Shown here in pieces: positions 61,428 to 64,000 of a DNA stretch of 64,000 nt. The stretch comes from Puniceibacterium sp. IMCC21224. Lineage in GTDB: Bacteria; Pseudomonadota; Alphaproteobacteria; Rhodobacterales; Rhodobacteraceae. A program made the translations under genes and the position numbers. The stretch lies in contig NZ_LDPY01000002.1 of NCBI RefSeq assembly GCF_001038505.1, positions 372,001 through 436,000 on the forward strand. Direction: 5' to 3'. Below the pieces are notes generated by a model. It was not told the origin of the DNA. It made no database searches and saw nothing but the letters and a program-made list of their open reading frames with translations. Position 1 is the stretch's first letter, and each line of letters starts with the position of its first letter.

Positions 61428-61991
61428 TCAGTCGAGCGCCTGAGACAGCTCTTGCAGTGCTGTCACAACTTCGTCTTTCTGCTCGGAAAAGGCGGTTGCC
61501 GGATCGGCAAGTCGGCCTGCTTCGGTATAGGCTGCTTCTTTTAGCGGCAGGGCCGGACGTGTGGCGACGGGGTTCAGGTGAATCCCCTGCATCACCTGCA
61601 CCAGTTGATCCGCCGCCTTGCCACCACCGCGCGACCCGTAGGTCACGATCACGGCGGGCTTGTCCGCCCATTCGTGGTACAGATGATCCAGCGCGTTTTT
61701 CAACGACGCCGGATAACCCCAGTTGTATTGCGGTAGCAGAAAGACAAAGCCTGCGGCCTCCTGGACCTTGCGGCTCCAGGCACGACTGTGGTCATTTTGA
61801 TAGCTGTCCATCGCCGGATACTGCTTGGGCTGGAGCGGTTCGTCATCCATCGGAAGATGCCAGTCGCGCAGGTCCACAAGGTCGATGTCCAGCGTGGGCA
61901 CCCCCGCAGCCTGATCTACGATCCACCCGGCGATCTGGTCGCCGATGCGCGAGGCGCGGACGCTGGAAATAACAAGCTGGATCTTGTGCAT
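61428..61991 (-). CDS. NAD(P)H-dependent FMN reductase-family flavodoxin-like protein
   Basis: 187 residues using the ATG at 61991, nine bases after AAGGA; an in-frame ATG at 62000 is too close to that site. Flavodoxin-like fold: IQLVISSVRASRIGDQIAGWIVDQA at the N-terminus (phosphate loop SSVRASRIG), VFLLPQYNWGYPASLKNALDHLYHEW near 85 (isoalloxazine loop) and VTYGSRGGGKAADQLVQVM near 120. It may supply reduced flavin to a monooxygenase or reduce a quinoid intermediate. No two-component monooxygenase is in the window. Confidence 0.85.
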   Translation of the reverse strand: MHKIQLVISSVRASRIGDQIAGWIVDQAAGVPTLDIDLVDLRDWHLPMDDEPLQPKQYPAMDSYQNDHSRAWSRKVQEAAGFVFLLPQYNWGYPASLKNALDHLYHEWADKPAVIVTYGSRGGGKAADQLVQVMQGIHLNPVATRPALPLKEAAYTEAGRLADPATAFSEQKDEVVTALQELSQALD

Positions 61992-62060
61992 AGGGGGCAT
62001 TCCTTTTGACAGCCCGCAACCGGGTCTGCGATGGTATGAAGCGGGCCCGTCAGTCAGCGG

Positions 62061-63038
62061 TCACTTGCTGTCCGCCACCCAGCGCGCCAGATCGCCATCC
62101 GTGCTCAGCGGGACGCCGGTGAACAGCGTTGCCTCTTCGCGCCAGCGCTGCGACGCGGGACCGCCCCAGGGTACTACCATGTGTTTGTCGGCATTCGACC
62201 AGACCTTTGGCGGTTCGTCCGGATCCATGATCTGCATCGGCGGCAGGATCAGTTCGATCCGGTGGCCATCGGGATCGCGGAAATAAACAAAGGCGCTGTT
62301 GCCGGGGCCATGGCGGCCCGGCCCACGTTCGACCTCGTTGCCGATGCCCATTTCGCCGGCGATGTCGCAGGCGCGGAACATGGATTGCAGATCGGGCGTG
62401 ATGAACGCAAAGTGGTGAAGGCGCGGGCCGGCCGCCATCGACAGCACGATGTCATGCGGATTGTTCTTGCGGTGCAGGAACATGCCGACGCGGCGCCCGG
62501 TGTCGCCCTGTTCGATCACCTCGGCGGCGCGAAAGCCCATGTTCAGGAAGGTGGCGCCGGTTGCTTCGACATCCGGCACGATCACCTGACAATGGTCCAG
62601 CCGCAGCGCGCCGCCACCTTTGCGCGCGCTGTACTCGGTCAGCAGGCGCGGAAGGCGGTCCATCCGCGCCGTCAGTTCAATCAGGATGCCCGACGGCAGG
62701 GTTACACCCAGAATACGCCCCTGCCCCGGTCTGTCACGCCAGACGGTCGCGATGTCCAGCCCGGCGAAATAGGCTTCGGCGGCGTCCAGATCCGAGTCCT
62801 CCAAAACGCGAAAGCCGACCACATCGCAGCTTGGCTCGTCACCTTGGGTCAGGATCAGGCTGTGGTGGCTGGTCTCTTCGACCGCACGCAAACAGGCGGT
62901 GCCACCGTCGCGATGACTCAGGATCAGACCGGCAAGCCGCTGGTAGAACTCCAGCGATGCCTCCAGATCGCGAACCTGCAAGGCGATGTGGCTGAGTCGG
63001 GTGATCCGGAACGGCGGCGAAACGTAGGTGTCGATCAT
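62061..63038 (-). CDS. Extradiol ring-cleavage dioxygenase (VOC superfamily, HpaD-like)
   Basis: 325 residues, two tandem VOC domains. Domain 1 (about 12-125) opens RITRLSHIALQVRDLEASLEFYQRLAGL. Domain 2 carries the 2-His-1-Glu metal site: LDHCQVIVPD (His about 149), LHHFAFITPD (His about 209) and GHRIELILPP (Glu about 262). This places it with homoprotocatechuate or catechol 2,3-dioxygenases using Fe(II) or Mn(II). It is separated by only three bases from the decarboxylase-like gene upstream. A dihydroxy-aromatic acid, possibly produced by decarboxylation, would be opened here. Confidence 0.88.
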   Translation of the reverse strand: MIDTYVSPPFRITRLSHIALQVRDLEASLEFYQRLAGLILSHRDGGTACLRAVEETSHHSLILTQGDEPSCDVVGFRVLEDSDLDAAEAYFAGLDIATVWRDRPGQGRILGVTLPSGILIELTARMDRLPRLLTEYSARKGGGALRLDHCQVIVPDVEATGATFLNMGFRAAEVIEQGDTGRRVGMFLHRKNNPHDIVLSMAAGPRLHHFAFITPDLQSMFRACDIAGEMGIGNEVERGPGRHGPGNSAFVYFRDPDGHRIELILPPMQIMDPDEPPKVWSNADKHMVVPWGGPASQRWREEATLFTGVPLSTDGDLARWVADSK

Positions 63039-63041
63039 GCC

Positions 63042-63926
63042 TCAGGCCAACCCGATCGTGGCATCGCTGAACAACTCTTCGACCGTCACATCCCTGGCCA
63101 GAAGATGCTGCTGGCGGCAATATTTGATCGCCAGTGCCAGCCCGGGGCGCAATGCCTCGAACCCGTAGGGACGCATGTCGATCTCGGGCGAAAGGTTTGC
63201 TCGCGCCTTGCTTTCCTTGAGCAGGCGGAACCATTCGGCGGCAATTTCGGGGCGGTCGCGGGCAAGGTCGGCGCGCATCACCGCCATATGGTTCATCGAG
63301 ATTGCGCCAGTGTCGCGATACCAATCCTGCGCCGCCGCCTTTGGGTCGGGAATGACAGAGCGCAGGCGCGGGTCGTCGGGCATGTCGACCCCCAGAAGCG
63401 CCGCATCCAGTTCCCCGTCCAGCAGCATGGTGTCCAGCTTCTTGTCCTCGGCGGCGATCACCACGTTGGACGGATTGACGTAGCTGGCCACATGGGCGTC
63501 CTCGAAGGTGATCCATTCGACCTCGTCCAGATCGGCACCGAACTGGTTTTGCAGGATGCCGCGCACCCACATGCCCGTGGTCTGGGTATAGGCGCGCACG
63601 CCGATCCGCTTGCCCGCAAGATCGCCTGGGCGCACTTCGCCCAGGTCGGTGTTGTAGACGATGCACTGATGCTGGAACCGCCCCGACAGGGTGGCGGGCA
63701 GGAGTACCAGCGGCACACCGGCTTCACGCGCCTGAAGAAAGGTGACGATGGCCAGTTCGCCCGCGTCATAGCGCATCTCGCGCACCATCGGTTTGAACCC
63801 CTTGTTGGCACGGGGAAGCGGCGCAAACGCGAATTCGATCAGGTCCGACGCGATCTCGCCCTTTTTAAGGGCGGAGGTGACCGCATAGTCGGCAAGAAGG
63901 GTCTGTAGAACGATTTTCTGTGTCAT
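63042..63926 (-). CDS. 4,5-dihydroxyphthalate decarboxylase-like protein C (SBP fold, divergent)
   Basis: 294 residues from the ATG at 63926 (GAAGGA upstream), no signal peptide. It retains MVREMRYDAGELAIVTFLQAREAGVP, LPATLSGRFQHQCIVYN, DLAGKRIGVRAYTQTTGMWVRG and WITFEDAHVASYVNPSNVV. It lacks the APTTYIIARAYG form of proteins A and B and is about 30 residues shorter. First gene of the operon running to 58562 as far as the window shows. Its different pocket residues suggest a distinct substrate among the three paralogues. Confidence 0.75.
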   Translation of the reverse strand: MTQKIVLQTLLADYAVTSALKKGEIASDLIEFAFAPLPRANKGFKPMVREMRYDAGELAIVTFLQAREAGVPLVLLPATLSGRFQHQCIVYNTDLGEVRPGDLAGKRIGVRAYTQTTGMWVRGILQNQFGADLDEVEWITFEDAHVASYVNPSNVVIAAEDKKLDTMLLDGELDAALLGVDMPDDPRLRSVIPDPKAAAQDWYRDTGAISMNHMAVMRADLARDRPEIAAEWFRLLKESKARANLSPEIDMRPYGFEALRPGLALAIKYCRQQHLLARDVTVEELFSDATIGLA

Positions 63927-64000
63927 GTGAATCCTTCCCGTCCGGTCGTACGGGTTCCTAGGGGTGGCCGTAGTTTGGCCTTGAGGCAATGGTGCGCCAG

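Noticed and set aside
62181..63908. 575-codon open frame on the plus strand opposite the dioxygenase and decarboxylase-like genes
   Set aside because: It spans two well supported minus-strand genes and their junction, has no ribosome site, and its composition is typical of an antisense GC-rich frame.
1..64000. CRISPR arrays, tRNA or rRNA genes
   Set aside because: No regularly spaced repeats and no cloverleaf or rRNA-like segments were noticed in the intergenic regions.

Overview
The window is GC-rich DNA that reads like an alphaproteobacterium of the Rhodobacterales (Roseobacter-type). This is inferred from the dense set of TRAP (TAXI type) and tripartite tricarboxylate (TTT) transporters, Tat-exported binding proteins, a BCCT carrier, a PQQ-alcohol dehydrogenase cluster, and IS6/IS30/IS5/IS110/IS3 remnants. 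A fragment of a plasmid replication initiator (RPA/RepA type) and a ccdAB pair suggest a plasmid, chromid or former plasmid segment. I saw no rRNA, tRNA or CRISPR array.

Layout. (1) 0-1.8 kb: an SMP-30/gluconolactonase-like gene between two IS30 transposase remnants. (2) 2.3-8.8 kb: a PQQ-dependent dehydrogenase, two family-3 periplasmic binding proteins, an ABC ATPase and an ABC-2 permease on +, with a cytochrome c and a protease-like membrane protein (no HExxH motif) on -. (3) 9.2-14.8 kb: TniB/TniQ transposition debris, ccdAB, then a TAXI receptor, a fused TRAP permease and an ACMSD-like amidohydrolase. (4) 15.2-31.8 kb: a catabolic block bounded by two decayed IS6 transposases. It holds a MarR regulator; a long minus-strand operon (HMG-CoA-lyase-like lyase, two enoyl-CoA hydratases, CaiB CoA-transferase, AMP-dependent CoA ligase, nitronate monooxygenase-like flavoprotein, TAXI receptor, TRAP permease, enolase-superfamily enzyme); and a divergent tctC-enolase superfamily-tctB-tctA operon. 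(5) 32-35 kb: a BCCT transporter and an intact-looking IS3-family element. (6) 35.2-40.8 kb: a fused TctA-TctB protein divergent from a complete tctC-tctB-tctA set. (7) 40.9-43.6 kb: an IS graveyard (IS1182, IS110, IS5, IS3) with replication-initiator and resolvase fragments. (8) 43.8-45.7 kb: a GSCFA plus SGNH-like pair, followed by IS256/IS481/IS5 crumbs. (9) 46.4-64 kb: a second catabolic island.

Island (9) is the most interesting part. It has three paralogues of the 4,5-dihydroxyphthalate-decarboxylase-like family (periplasmic-binding-protein fold without signal peptides) and two LigI-like (2-pyrone-4,6-dicarboxylate lactonase family) hydrolases. It also has an extradiol (VOC) dioxygenase, a fumarylacetoacetate-hydrolase-family enzyme, an HpcH/HpaI-type aldolase, a carboxymuconolactone-decarboxylase-family protein, an FMN reductase, a GST, an MFS carrier, two unusual TctC receptors and a second TctA-TctB fusion. 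Together these look like import, decarboxylation, ring cleavage and meta-cleavage-type processing of an aromatic (di)carboxylate. The substrate cannot be read from sequence, and the gene combination does not match any pathway I can name.

Working model: each block pairs a high-affinity carboxylate importer with a soluble enzyme set for one family of organic acids, and repeated IS activity has assembled and trimmed the blocks.
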